A stretch of DNA of 64,000 nt, from assembly GCA_036172665.1 (NCBI GenBank), contig CM069876.1, forward strand, positions 42,191,001-42,255,000, read 5' to 3'. The position numbers and the translations under genes were made by a program. The notes under the pieces were generated by a model that saw nothing but the letters and a program-made list of their open reading frames with translations, was not told the origin of the DNA and did not search any database. Positions 12,081 through 23,155 of the stretch are shown piece by piece. Within the stretch, counting starts at the first letter, position 1. Each line of letters starts with the position of its first letter. This DNA is from Prosopocoilus inquinatus (lineage: Eukaryota > Arthropoda > Insecta > Coleoptera > Lucanidae).

Positions 12081-13039
12081 AAGGTATCCGTTTATGAATA
12101 CCCGTTAACAGATAACTACCCGATAAATACCCGTTTTCCAATACTAAGTAAAGTGGCCAACAGCAAAGTCAGTGTTGCCAACTTACGGAAAAAGTCGTTA
12201 AATCTAGGGATCATTTCAGACAAAAGGGAAAAAGTGGAAAATTGCAAGAACTCATTACAATCCAGGGAATTTTTCAACTTCTTGGGAACAAAAGGCAATC
12301 GCTACATTTTGCAACTATAATGACTGAATAATCAGGAGAGAAAAAAAAAACAAGAACATATTTGAAGACCCAGAAACACAATCCAAGTAGGAAGGAAATT
12401 ATAATAGTTACCTGATTTCTGAAAAATTGGAAGAAGAAATTTTCTTTTTATAAGTATTTCAATGGTCGGCGTTTTAAACTATACACCCAGTATGGCTACT
12501 TTCCTACCTAAATTCAATCATTTCAAGTCATTTTTCGATCATTTGATTCTACTTTGAAAGATCTCTAATTTGAATACCTCCGCGATAGGATTTATTTTAC
12601 CAAAAATAATTTAAAACAGGCTATTGAAATATTTGTAAAAAGAAAATTTTTAGTGACGAAATTATTAAAAATAAAGATATATAACCTTATATCAGCAGAA
12701 AGCTACATTTAAGTGCTATCCATTTCTGAAATAAAAAGTAGGCCATTCTATTTAAAAAAATAAGATACCAAATGTTTCGTAAGTATCGATCGCTCGGTAT
12801 AATGCAAAAAGGTATCCTAATTTTGTTCACATTTTCATAAAGGCCAAAGTCCCAAAAATATCGTGTCAGATTTTCGTTCGTTTGTGTTATCTCATTAATC
12901 AGAAATTCATATTCAAACTGACTGAATTTTTGCAAAATTCTTCAAGAAAAAAAAATTATTTTATGAAAGTTATTCAATAAAATTAATTTATCTTTATACC
13001 GCTGTAATCTGTTCATTGCGCCGCATCCAAATATCTAAA

Positions 13040-13230
13040 AATATACAGGGTATTCCATTTAAAAAAAAATAGTTTCCAAGAACCACGATTTTTCTGATCA
13101 CGTCACTTCAAAATAATTTCACAATATGCCGCGTATTGTCTATTATAAAATTCTTTATCGATTGTTTTCCTAATTTCTTTCCAATAGGCCTCACAGAAGA
13201 AATACGCATCGTTGGGCCAACCTGTACAGT
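13040..13230. mobile_element. Small TACAGGG-ended repeat fragment
   Basis: Starts ATACAGGGTATTCCATTTAA at about 13045 and ends near ACGCATCGTTGGGCCAACCTG at about 13207-13227. The ending matches the terminus of the large foldback at 29902-31789 (ACGCACCGTTGGCCCACCCTG), so this is a short relative of that family. Confidence 0.6.
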
Positions 13231-14038
13231 GTCTTTCAAAAAGACGGATTTTTTTCGTTATCGATTTTTATTCAAGTTTATTGAGTCAGAGCACTTCTGC
13301 ATCTCCTGAAATCAAATTTGCAAATGTCAGATGAAATTTATCTTGAACGGTATACAGCGTGGACACCAAGAAATGAATACCGCTAAAGAGTATAGTGTCG
13401 GTAGACATTTCTGATCACGGTGTATAACTGACCATAACTGAATATTATTTTACTTCATTTCTTAATTTCTTTGGCTGTACAGTTAACATATTTCGCACGG
13501 AAGTATCTTCAAGGTCAATCAAAGCTATTAAATATATTCTTTTAATTTCCAGAAATTTCTGTCCACATTTTGAAAGCCGCTGACTAATGTAAAAGAAACT
13601 AGAAAACAAATTTACGTCGAAATTTTGTGAATGACGGTTGGATAAATTTATTTAATTAATAATAAAATCGTAGTTTGTGAAGTTATTAATTAATTTAAAA
13701 TTAATTTCTTGTTATTGGGCTTTTGTCGTAAGTGATTTAAGAAAAAAAAATTGTATTTAGATCTCCTATTACCGCATGCCCTTTCAATTTCCTTCGTACG
13801 TTACGAGACGCCCAGTATTTTTGCTCTTGGGAATGATAATTAATTGAGTATGAATATTTAAATACAAATTTAGATTATACGATAGTATCCTCGTTGCTCA
13901 AAACTGTTTCCTTCTTCGTTATCTCTTGGCGATAAAATACTTACCGTAACAAAAACTACAAGAAAAAGCCGACCTTGCGCACGAATTCGCATTTTTAAGC
14001 TTTGCATAGGCACCTACGTTTTAATGCAAAGAAAATTC

Positions 14039-14148
14039 AGTAAGTGACGATGACTGTTTGTGGAAGTGACGGATTCTTGCAATTACAATCGCTTAATTGC
14101 AATCTTTGTGCGAGTGTTAAAAATTAATTGCATTAGTGTTGTGTAAAG
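14039..14148 (+). other. Possible 5' untranslated exon with strong donor
   Basis: The initiator-like TTCAGTAAG at about 14037-14045 is followed by roughly 110 bases without an ATG-led frame of note. It ends at GTGTAAAG followed by GTAAGTGAA (GT at 14149), a close match to the donor consensus. This could be an alternative leader exon for a plus-strand gene such as the one suggested near 26.4 kb. The evidence is the splice signal and initiator only. Confidence 0.25.
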
Positions 14149-14692
14149 GTAAGTGAATTTTGAAATCTTTTACGTATTTTTTGCATTTGTTTGAATTACA
14201 ATCCACGATGAAATCGTGGTTCTTCGACGGCATTCGTTTCCGAACTATTTGTCTTAGCATGTTTACGCAATTTTATAAAAGAATCGCACAAAACTCATCA
14301 ATCGCAGTTTAATAACGCACACTGAGAAAAATAAAATGTTCAGTCAACCAAAAATGCATCATTTAACATTTTTTTTTCATTCGCCTATTAGCAATGACGC
14401 CTGGTAATTGAACCAACCGTAAAAAAAATGTTAAATATTTTAAACTGAATCAACTCTTATTTCATTTGAAACAAGACCTAATAATAATGCATTAAGATTG
14501 TTTTAAAAGTCAGGAATTTCAAATTGTTCACGCAAGTTGCCTGAAGCAACTAAATACATATTTTATTTGACTGAGCGCTTCCTTAATATTTATTAACAAA
14601 CCTAAGAGCATATTAGGCGGAAGGTTTCGTTAAATATACGAGGAACTATATTAATATGCTGAAGCAATCATAGTTAGAAAAAATTCGAATCT

Positions 14693-15280
14693 TTAACGCG
14701 TCTGCCCTATAAAAACAAAACAATAAACCAGTCGAAGTCCGAGAAGTCTACGCGGCACGCAATAGTCACGACAGTTCTGGTCGACTGGATATAAAAACTT
14801 TTCCAACTGAACTCGCATTCTTTTTGCTGTGATGTCGCTATAATTGACACGAATTAAATGTTTTATGCTAGTCTTTTTAAAAGTTATTTTCATAATTATT
14901 AATTTGAAAGAAATTATAAAGGCAATTCTGTTACACACGTAACTTACATCAAACGGTTGCTTCTGATGTAAAGAGCGCATGGGTGAGATTGCCTCGGGTT
15001 TATAAACCGTTCAGCGGCGACGTTGAAATCTACGCCTCTGCTTTGTTTATCTTTACACTGGTTTTTACCAGATATCCTAGGAATATCCGAGCTTTATTTA
15101 TTAAATATGTTTATTTCCAATTAATACTGTAAAAAATGTGCGGATTTCGCTTCGCGTCAGTTTCACCTCCTATCCGAGACAATGACTTAGTGGCTGACAC
15201 CTAGCGGAAGTTTTATAATAATAAGGAGAACACTGGAACGACATTTGGTTAACCTACAAGAAACATTAAATTATACCGGC
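14693..15280. other. Spacer, no gene recognised
   Basis: The minus-strand open frame at 14693-14980 (95 codons) has no recognisable motif. No splice signals stand out. Confidence 0.3.
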
Positions 15281-15282
15281 TG

Positions 15283-16100
15283 TTTCAAATTGGGAGTGCA
15301 CTGAAGGGATCTCCTAAACCGTAAGAGATACATACAAATTTGGTTAAATGGAAAGAAAAGTTGCATGAATCAAAGCCTAATTCGTATCCATTGAGAGAAT
15401 GATTTTTTCTCATTTCTTCTTGAGTTATTAATAAAAATGTGGAAAAATCGATTTTCTTTTTCTCTCTGTATCTCTTTTATTATACATAATTTTTAAATTC
15501 TGATTTAACTTTCTACAGGCACAAAAAAATGAAAAACATTTTCCGATAATCGAAAAACCAATGAAACAAATGACACAAAAAAATCTTTATCTAAAGTAAG
15601 AAAAATAAATGACGGTCATACATAGTACAGATGAAAAAAACTGAAAAACGAATTGTAGATTTTAGATTAAATTTAAAAAATAATAAGGAAGGAACGTTCA
15701 AGGCTAATAATAATTCAAACTTCATAATAATTAAAAAATAAAACAAATTCCTATCATGTTACTTATGTACGAAATAAAGAGAGCAAAAAAAAACAAAAGA
15801 GAACTAATTATTCGCGGATGAAGAAGAAATGCAAAAGAAATTGTTTCATTAATTTCAGAATGAAAAAGGAAAAAAAAATGACGATCATAAATTTCACGAT
15901 TTCGCAACAAAGAAAAAAGAAAAGAAAACAATTATTAATTAGAAACGTCTTCTTTTAAACAATAACGGCAACAGCACCAAAAAAAATCAGAAAATGACAG
16001 AAATATTTGATGGAGATGGAAACAAACAACAATAATTCATAAACAAGTGACGATTACATTACGTTGGAAAAACAAAACTCCAAATAAATTTTGAACAATT
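15283..16100 (+). mobile_element. Half-copy of the 44.2-kb inverted-repeat element plus A/G-rich tract
   Basis: The stretch from 15308 (AAGGGATCTCCTAAACCGTA, then AGAGATACA) matches the terminal repeat of the element at 44222-45778 (GGGATCTCGTAAACTATAAG). It is followed by a purine-rich low-complexity tract (15480-16080), as the 44-kb element has a pyrimidine-rich core. No matching opposite end was found. Confidence 0.45.
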
Positions 16101-16263
16101 TTGTTATTATTAAGGGCCGTCTCGGGATAATATGATTTTATACGTCAAAATTGATTTTTTCTTAAAAAAAGAGAACGAACTTCGAAATTTCATGAGTTGG
16201 CAATACTGCAAAGTGCAAGGTTAAGTTGTTTTAATATTTTAGTTTCGTTTGTTTATAATTTTA

Positions 16264-16657
16264 TTAGAAAAATTTTGTGCAAATCGTTCTTGATTGCAGT
16301 GATAACCTCGAGGAGCCTCTGTACAGCTGTTTCAGCCCTGCTTGGGGCTTCTTCAGCAGAGACGTAGCTCGACATTCCCACTGCAAACAAAAACGACTTG
16401 TCCAATTTATTCGCAATTGCGATGTAAGAGTGATGAACAGATAAAATAGCGACATCTTATGATCGCTTTTTGACCTGACATTGCAGGAGGATAGAACGAT
16501 TTGCACAATTTTTTTCTAAAAACTTTCATTATGCTTTGACAGCAAGCATGGCCGCCTTGCATGGAGGACTTATTAGGAGCAAATCCCGCTTCAATTTTTC
16601 TATCCTACTGCAACGTCAGGTCAAAAAGCGATCGTAAGATGTCGCTATTTTATCTGT
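16264..16657 (-). mobile_element. Nested inverted repeats, remnant of a retroelement terminus
   Basis: Two nested inversions are visible. About 60 bp at 16437-16496 pairs with 16598-16657 (ACAGATAAAATAGCGACATC and its complement, with few changes). A 27-bp piece at 16264-16290 pairs with 16493-16519 (AGAACGATTTGCACAA core). The minus strand between them carries a hammerhead ribozyme core. Partly inverted, tandem terminal repeats with hammerheads are known from Penelope-like elements; assignment to that class is inference. The 80-codon minus frame has no recognised domain. Confidence 0.65.
16315..16363 (-). ncRNA. Hammerhead ribozyme (type I topology, minimal palindromic helix III)
   Basis: On the minus strand, in order: stem I 5' side GUCUCUG (16363-16357), core CUGAAGA (16356-16350), stem II AGCCC / GGGCU (16349-16345 and 16338-16334) around a six-base loop, core GAAA (16333-16330), helix III CAGCUGU, cleavage base A at 16322, then stem I 3' side CAGAGGC (16321-16315). 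Stem I pairs over seven positions, six Watson-Crick and one G-U. Stem II pairs over five. All invariant core bases (CUGANGA, GAA, A15.1-U16.1, H17) are present. Helix III, ACAGCUGU, is self-complementary with almost no loop, which favours cleavage as a dimer, as described for hammerheads in Penelope-like retroelements. The predicted cut is between 16322 and 16321. Confidence 0.75.
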
Positions 16658-16979
16658 TTATAATTTTATTATTATTTATTTTTTCTGTAGTCGTGTTTTT
16701 AACTTTAACCTCCTATTTAAATTTCCCTGATTAATTTTGTGAATTCTAGGGAAATAGTGTAGGCCGAAAAAAGGAATTTTCGGTCGAGTCGGTTGGCAAC
16801 ACTGAGCCAAGTGGACTTCATTTCAATTCGGTTGATCGGTTGATGTGACCTTCATTAAATTTCACTCGAGTGAGCATCAGTTACTTAGGATACGTCTAAC
16901 AGTTTTTCAAATTCGGATATCCAAGTAGTATCGGGTACCCAGATACTAATCGGGTAACGGGTATCCGGATAGCAAAATT

Positions 16980-18440
16980 ATCCTTACTGTAGAGCAGGGA
17001 CGCGGCAAAAACGGAGAAGTGAGCCCTCACCATGTTGAGTGTTATGGCAAACACGAATATTATTCTTATCCTTATAAAGCTGTATTTATAAAAGAGCAAA
17101 TTTTCATGTTGCTAGAGTTAGTTCTTTTATGGAAAATCTTCCTCAATTCGTAAAAAAGTGTTCCTTGTATTATAGTAAAAGGTGCTGGCTATAGTTATTT
17201 TGAAACGGAACGTCAGAGATAAACGGATTAAAGTAATCTCCAGGAAGTATATCTCGCCGACTTAGCCGTTGTTCCTATTGCCTTAATTATAAAGTTAATC
17301 TCTTAATTAATTAATGACTTACGCGCTTTACAATCATAATCATAAGCCGCGCTGACATGTTTGAAAAAAATAAAATAAATAAACAAGGAGGTGGGAATTC
17401 GAAAAGTTTTCGCACGGCGGCGAAGGTTCGCGAGTTCTATTGGCACATATTGATTATACTTATTACACGTGTAAACAGGGGCGTTTTTATCAGCGGTGTT
17501 GACAGAAAAAAGCGTACTTTTACAAATATAGATTAGATTCCGGATCGTAAATAAACTTTCTCCGCCTACCAACTAAACGTTCGCATTTTATTTTATTTTT
17601 TTCGTTTCATTCCTCAAAATATTCCTCCTCCTCGCATTCGATTTCGCAAAGCACAGAGGAGCCCTATTTATTTACTTTAATTAGCAGCAAAAGATACGAT
17701 CCAATGATAAACAGAGTTGTTTGTTTTGAATAATTTACGCTACACTCAAGTCGTATAACGTGTAAAACTACGAAGGAATAACAAACATTCGCGCCAAAAA
17801 AAAATCTTCGCGAACAATACCTGGATTGTTCGAGCGAGGCCTCTACGCTTTAATTCGTTTAAACAAATAAACGATTCGGATTCAAATTGAAACGGGACAA
17901 GGATTTTCGTTTGAAGTAGTTTCGTGGGAGCCTTGAAATAATTAAGTCGTATGGCTAAGTGAAAGATGATACCGATAATAATCCAAAATAACAAAAGCTT
18001 TCTGTTGTTTTAAACTCGAACTTAATTAATAAATCAAAAGAGGGCGAGTTAAAACATTTCTTACTGCAATAAACAACCTATCAAGGATTGTTTTAAAAAC
18101 AATAAAATATTTAGTTAGGCACTCGTAATTAGTTAATCGAAATTTAATTCAAATTAAAGCAAATGGGGGAATGTAAATGTTGATGGATTAGAGTGATTAG
18201 ACAAACAAACAAAAGCTCTTTTTTTAAGTGCCCATTAATTTTCATTTTAAGCGCCCATAAATTTTGGAAATATAAAATTGTCAGGTTTGATTATCTCCGA
18301 AGTTAATAGAACAGTAATAAAAGTAGTGGTCAAATGCAAAGTAAAGCGTTGCAAGAAAACTGCGAGATAAATATAAATACGGCAAGAAAAATGACTAATA
18401 ATGAATACTGAGATCGGTTTAGATAGGTACAAAATAAAAA
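16980..18440. other. Noncoding stretch, no gene recognised
   Basis: Minus-strand open frames at 17303-17572 and 17746-17994 have no recognisable domains or supporting splice signals. No repeats are evident. Confidence 0.35.
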
Positions 18441-19330
18441 TGAAAATAAAAAAGGATTGTTCAAAAGAAGATCGAGGTAACTGAAGAAAGAGAAAAGAAA
18501 AGAAAAGAAAAGAGGAAAGGGTGATTCAACACAAGAGATGCAGTATAAACAAAAAGAAGATACGAAACGGACGGAGAAATAAGACTAGCTTGGGATCGAT
18601 GATACAATAGATCACATCACCTTCATAACCCAAACCTGGTGTTCGTACAGGAAGAAGAAAAAAGGAGAAGAAGAAGGAGCAATATATGAAAGGCAGCTGG
18701 CAATAAAAGAAACCTGAAAAGAAACTATTGGGGGCTGAATGGAGAAAAAAAAAAAGAAAAGGAAAGGTGGATTCAGAAAATAGTGATGAAGTATAGAGAA
18801 ATAAAAGTGATGGAAACGATGATACAACAGATCATGTCACCTTCATAACCCAAACCGGACGCTCGTAGAAGCAGAAGGAAAGGCAAAGAAGAAGAAGAAG
18901 AAGAAGAACAAGCAACCGAGATATGATAGGCGGCTAACTGACCAACCTGGGATCAATGATCACATCGCTTTCATAACCCAAACCTGGCGTTCGGAATGGC
19001 ATAAGGAAGAACAGAAAAAGGAGATGAGGAAGGAGAGAAAAATTATTGATGTGCTAAATGGAGAAAAAAAAAGAAAAGGAAAGATGGATTCAGACAATAG
19101 GGAAACAGTAGACATAAAAAGAAGAAACGAAACAAGAGGGAAAAATAAAAGTATTGGAAACGATGATAAAAGAGATCACATCACCTTCATAACCCAAACC
19201 TGACACTCGTAGAGGCAGAAGGAAAGGCAAAAAGGAAGAAGAAGAAGAAAAAGTAATTGAGATATGAAAGGCGGCTAACTGCAAAGGAATCCAGAGATGA
19301 AATTATTGGTCACCTTGGAAAAAAAACTTT
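18440..19330. repeat. Purine-rich tandem repeat, ~220-bp unit with one short unit
   Basis: The anchor CTTCATAACCCAAACC occurs near 18621, 18841, 18969 and 19185. Spacings are 220, 128 and 216 bp. Each unit also carries GATCACATCACC, a GTTCGTA- or CTCGTAG-like phrase, GAAGAAGAAG runs, GGCGGCTAACTG and GAAAAAAAAAGAAAAGGAAA. The plus strand is strikingly A+G-rich. The minus-strand open frames are F/S/P-rich readings of these units. Confidence 0.85.
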
Positions 19331-19697
19331 CGTTAAGTAAATCCATAAATACATTTGGAAAATACGTTCCTAAGAAATGAAGATCGATTCAATGTGAACA
19401 TCAAATAGTGAAAATTGGGTAAGCAATTAAAAAAAGATAGAAAAAGATGCAACACTTTTCGAACGAGTCACATCTGCATTTACAATACTCAGAAAATTTT
19501 AGAAAATTTGCAGCTTTTACATTCCAACTTGCAAGAAATGGCTATGTATAAGAAAAAACTTCTCGGACATCAAGGAATAAGTTTCATAAACAACACATCG
19601 CAAATGGGGTAACAAAAAAGGCGTTTCCAACTTTCACTTCGAACGCTTCAAGCTATTCATCATTCCTGGATGATATTTCACTGCTCAGTTTGCTTTA

Positions 19698-19880
19698 TTA
19701 AGTATATGGGTGCTTCTTGCCACCTCGAATGGTACACTTGTCTGTTCCGAAAACGCACCTCTTCCAGATGAATCTCACGGTTAAGACCTTGAACTTTTCT
19801 TCTACGTTTATCTGCTTGGTCATTTTAGCAATTTTCTTCATCTTTGAGGAGGTCTTCACACTCTCGTCATCATGTATCAT
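19698..19880 (-). CDS. Short unrecognised open frame, 60 codons
   Basis: The frame begins MIHDDESVKTSSKMKK and ends GGKKHPYT. It is lysine-rich and hydrophilic, with several G/C-ending codons, and is bounded upstream by an in-frame stop. There is no domain I can name. It lies just beyond the decayed protein-like frame at 20.5-21.2 kb on the same strand and could belong to the same dead element. It could equally be chance. Confidence 0.15.
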   Translation of the reverse strand: MIHDDESVKTSSKMKKIAKMTKQINVEEKFKVLTVRFIWKRCVFGTDKCTIRGGKKHPYT

Positions 19881-20545
19881 CTTCGTCTTTATTTTTTATC
19901 TTCAAGCTCGACATCATTTTTTCCTCACGTTTTTGTCTTCATAACCATTTCAAAATCCTTTTTCTTTGGACTTCTATTTCTTCGACTGTTTGACTTTTTT
20001 CTTCTTCTGTTAAGAAGAAAATTAGTTCTGCTTCATTCTTCCGTCAAGTACTTATTTTGGTCTTGATATATCTTTAGATGAAGTTCCAGTCTGAAAATTG
20101 CTTTCAGGACCTGTATATTCTGCTCAACACGCATTTATTTCTGTCTTTCAAAACGCTTCGTTTACCACACCCAGTTCATAGGAACGTTATTGCGATTGCA
20201 GACAGTTTCTTTATGATACCTTCGCCAATGCTGGAATGACTAATAAGGAGAATTGCAAATAATCTCACGTTTTGCATTTTATTTTAAAAATTGGTTTCGG
20301 CTTTCGTTTCGAAATACTCCGGCCATGAATTAGTGCAAAATTCTCAAAATTCGACACTCCTTTGTGGTTTTAAATAAACCAGGAGAAGTCAGTTAGGTTT
20401 GCATCATCTAGTGAGATTTGTGTCGAAATTATTATTCTATGTGTTTAGATACTCATAAAATATGTAATAATAATATTGTTTATGAGAACTGCAGGCGCTA
20501 ACATTTCGACGGTTAGTTTAATTGGCCTGCCCCTGGCCTTTGACG

Positions 20546-21210
20546 TTATTGGCGTTCTCTTACGTCAAATTGATACCGGTTGATCCCCTGGTTATGTCAC
20601 GTTGGTTTTGATTCGTGCAAATCCTCCTTTCGGACATTTGGCGGCATGGTTGCTTTCGTCTCATTAATTTGTAGCGCACTTCGGAGCATCACTCGTTTTA
20701 GCGATATCCCCCGTGGTGTTGTTTGTGCTGCTTCATTTTCGGCGTTGTGACCGTCCTAATGGTCGGTCCATTCTTTGGTTATCGTTGAGGACTTTTTTAG
20801 AAGGCTTCCTCGTCGTACGGCGCGACGTTTCGTCGAGTATGATTTGGTGCTGGAGGACCATTAAGCTCGTTAAGAGTTTGTCAAGCCTGGTTCGTGGAGT
20901 TCGGGGCAGGTATGTTTTCGACTGTTACTTCCTCTTTTGTTCAAGTTACTATTGAGGAATTTTCCTTCATCCACAGACTTTTCTTTTTGGGAACAAGTTT
21001 TAATTGCGGACACCAGTTTGATTTGGGGTACTAGCTTTTCGCTTTTGGCTTAGAACTTTCTGGTTTTTGTTTACATTTGACAACTTGGTTTGGGAAGAAA
21101 GACGCTTTTTCGACCATTGTAGCTGTGGTGTCGATGTCTTCACATGACGACATGGTAGATTGCAGAACAATCTCCAAGGAAGGGTAATCACGTTGTTCAG
21201 ATTGATTGCG
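20546..21210 (-). pseudogene. Decayed protein-coding relic, probably retrotransposon gag/ORF1-like
   Basis: On the minus strand a frame runs from 21210 to a stop at 21033-21031 (59 codons, hydrophilic, containing SLEIVLQSTMSSCED). A one-base shift opens the overlapping continuation (KLVPQIKLVSAIKTCSQKEK) to a stop at 20872-20870. Further on, a third frame reads GISLKRVMLRSALQINETKA, then MPPNVRKEDLHES. After a single in-frame stop it continues INRYQFDVRER, ending at about 20546. The balanced residue composition over about 660 bp is unlike the low-complexity frames elsewhere. The family is not recognised with confidence; a gag-like retrotransposon protein is inference. Confidence 0.45.
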
Positions 21211-21418
21211 CTATGACATTATGCCGAATTTTACTGGCAGCGCTTTTAATGTTACTTCGGGCGTTTCACGCCAAATAGTTTTATTTATTATTTAATGTTG
21301 TTTTGGGCGCTTTACATCAATGTTATTTGAGAACATGATTTGATTGCTGTTTACGACATTAAACTGTTGTTGATAATTTGAATCATTTGTGACGCTCATT
21401 TTTGTCGTGAGAAGCCAA

Positions 21419-21750
21419 GCTCATTTTTCTTTAATCAACAATGCTCTATATCTTCATCAGCAAGACGCAGTTCGTAGTTTTGAAGACGGATTTTTGCCTT
21501 TAAGAAAAACAAGCCCCAATTAACTTTGCAATCCAAGAATTAACGGCCTTTACACAAAACAGTCCAATCTAGTTTAAGCGAAAATAGTACACTATGATAG
21601 GGGATTATTTTATTGTCATTTAAAACCATTTTGGGAAATCAAGATCCTTTCTCCTTTAATCCAAAGCTCTAAGTTTTCATCAACAAGAAGCAGTTGGAGA
21701 TGGATTTTTGCCATAAAAGAAAAACAACCCCAATTCACTTTTTGCTCATG
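21419..21750. repeat. Two-copy direct repeat, ~224-bp period
   Basis: Copies at about 21419-21538 and 21643-21750 share CTTTAATC, TTCATCARCAAGA, GCAGTT, GATGGATTTTTGCC-like and CCCCAATTMACTTT phrases in order. Confidence 0.75.
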
Positions 21751-21767
21751 ACTGTTTAAAAAGATGT

Positions 21768-22187
21768 ATGGTGTGTCTCCCTAAAAGAAGAAAAATGTTA
21801 AGTGCGAGTTTACACATGTTATTTATTCACACGCACATCCCTCGTCGCCCTCCCCAAAATAACCGCGTCGCGGCGCTCCGCATTCAAGAAGCCACAATAC
21901 ACCTGCCACCGTTCGACTATCCTCCTCGGCAACAAGTCAACACGATTGGATATAATCATATCCAGATAGTAAATCATCCCTGGAAATATTTCACGGACGC
22001 TTTACGACTCGGCGTCGTCGTCAAGTTACAATTGCGATATTTATGGAATGTCAACAGGAGCTCCGATATCTCCTCTCAATGGGAGTTTCTTCCGCTCATC
22101 AATTACGAAACTATTCTCGCAGGAAAATATTTGACCTGCTATAAATACAACCCACCGTCGGAAATAATTTGTAAAATGCGTCGCTAG
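21768..22187 (+). CDS. Unrecognised 139-codon open frame
   Basis: This is the longest ATG-led plus-strand frame. It starts ATGGTGTGT and ends at CGCTAG, in a locally GC-richer patch. The product has no signal peptide, membrane segment or motif I recognise, and there is no clear tandem-repeat explanation. In GC-richer DNA of this length a chance frame of about 140 codons somewhere in a 64-kb six-frame space is not surprising. The patch could instead be a conserved regulatory block. Confidence 0.2.
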   Translation: MVCLPKRRKMLSASLHMLFIHTHIPRRPPQNNRVAALRIQEATIHLPPFDYPPRQQVNTIGYNHIQIVNHPWKYFTDALRLGVVVKLQLRYLWNVNRSSDISSQWEFLPLINYETILAGKYLTCYKYNPPSEIICKMRR

Positions 22188-22189
22188 TT

Positions 22190-22615
22190 TTTTTTTTCTT
22201 GTTCTTCTTCGTAATTAATTGACTAGACAATATGAATTAATTATTCAGACAAATTAGTACTCACGTGTAGATTTTTTTAATTTAAACGACACAAAGGAGA
22301 AACGCAGGGAAATTATTTTGAAGAATACAAACATACTCCCTGCTCGTCAACACAGTTTTAATGGTTTGTAAGTTTCAAAGATTCAAAAATGTAACTTATT
22401 AATTTGAAAACATGGAATAACTGCATCCTCCCACCACACAGAGTGACCGAGCTCCCGATGATGATTAACTACGCATTATTTTTTCCGGAAAAGTAAAAAA
22501 GTTTAATACTCTTTGATGACTTCCAAAACAATCGAGCTACGTCAGACTTGATTAGTTTTAAAAATAAATCTCTTTCTGTTTAAATGATGCATCATGTAAT
22601 AAAAATCGAATATTT
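22190..22615. other. Spacer, no gene recognised
   Basis: AT-rich sequence with a pyrimidine run at 22188-22210. Nothing is identified. Confidence 0.3.
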
Positions 22616-22619
22616 CTGC

Positions 22620-22735
22620 GATAAAATGAAACACAATAAATAGGTCCGAGTGCGTAGCCTTGAGGTACACCTAAGTTAATGGTTACCCTAACTCAGGATA
22701 TTTTCGATTCTCTAGCCGAAACAGTACAGCAAAAA
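22620..22735 (-). pseudogene. Reverse-transcriptase fragment of a non-LTR retrotransposon
   Basis: On the minus strand, 22671 down to 22642 translates as GVPQGYALGP. It is preceded by VRVTINL and followed by IYCVSFYR. This corresponds to the conserved block before the catalytic region of LINE reverse transcriptases (family pattern GVPQGS-x-LGP), so the usual serine is replaced here by tyrosine. Upstream the frame is broken by a stop, and downstream no YADD block is visible, so only a short dead fragment remains. The clade (jockey, I, R1 or related) cannot be assigned. Confidence 0.6.
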
Positions 22736-23155
22736 CCTTTGTTCAATTTGAATCCCTTAATTCAACCTAAAAGGGAGAATAATAATCAATAACATTTTTA
22801 CGAAAAGCACACAAGTCAACTAAATTCCAAAACATTAGAAAAAATGGGACATATATAGATGACGATAAAAAATTACGCCAATATAAAATAGTTCAACAAA
22901 AAAGTTTCTCATTAAGTTTAAGAACCCATAATACCCTGATTGAAATGACAATAATACCAAGAGTCAGCCGAAATCATTCAAGTATTGAAGTATGAACAAA
23001 AATAAGTCAATGAGAGAACGAATTCGGCCATTTTCCTCTTGGTGCGATAAACTCACGATTGGATCAAATAAATTATAACTATAGGGCGGCTAAAAATATT
23101 TAATTTGGTCATATACCTATTGTCTCATCTACAACACACCGCACTCCAAATGAAT

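Larger units (their letters stand above)
12170..16804. mobile_element. Candidate hAT-like element with 8-bp near-matching flanks
   Basis: The left end reads CAGTGTTGCCAAC from 12170. The right end is its reverse complement, ending at 16804. The eight bases outside each end are AGCAAAGT (12162-12169) and AGCCAAGT (16805-16812), which match at seven of eight positions. Eight-bp target duplications and CAGTG-type ends are typical of hAT transposons. The interior shows no transposase frame and carries other repeats, including the hammerhead-bearing segment. CAGTGTTGCCA is a common motif in insect DNA, so two unrelated termini remain possible. Outside both ends lie inverted GGGTATCCG/ACCCG-rich patches (12081-12115 and 16915-16975). 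Confidence 0.4.

Noticed and set aside
19717..20066. Plus-strand membrane-protein frames
   Set aside because: Pyrimidine-rich strand opposite a lysine-rich minus frame; no motif, start context or splice support.
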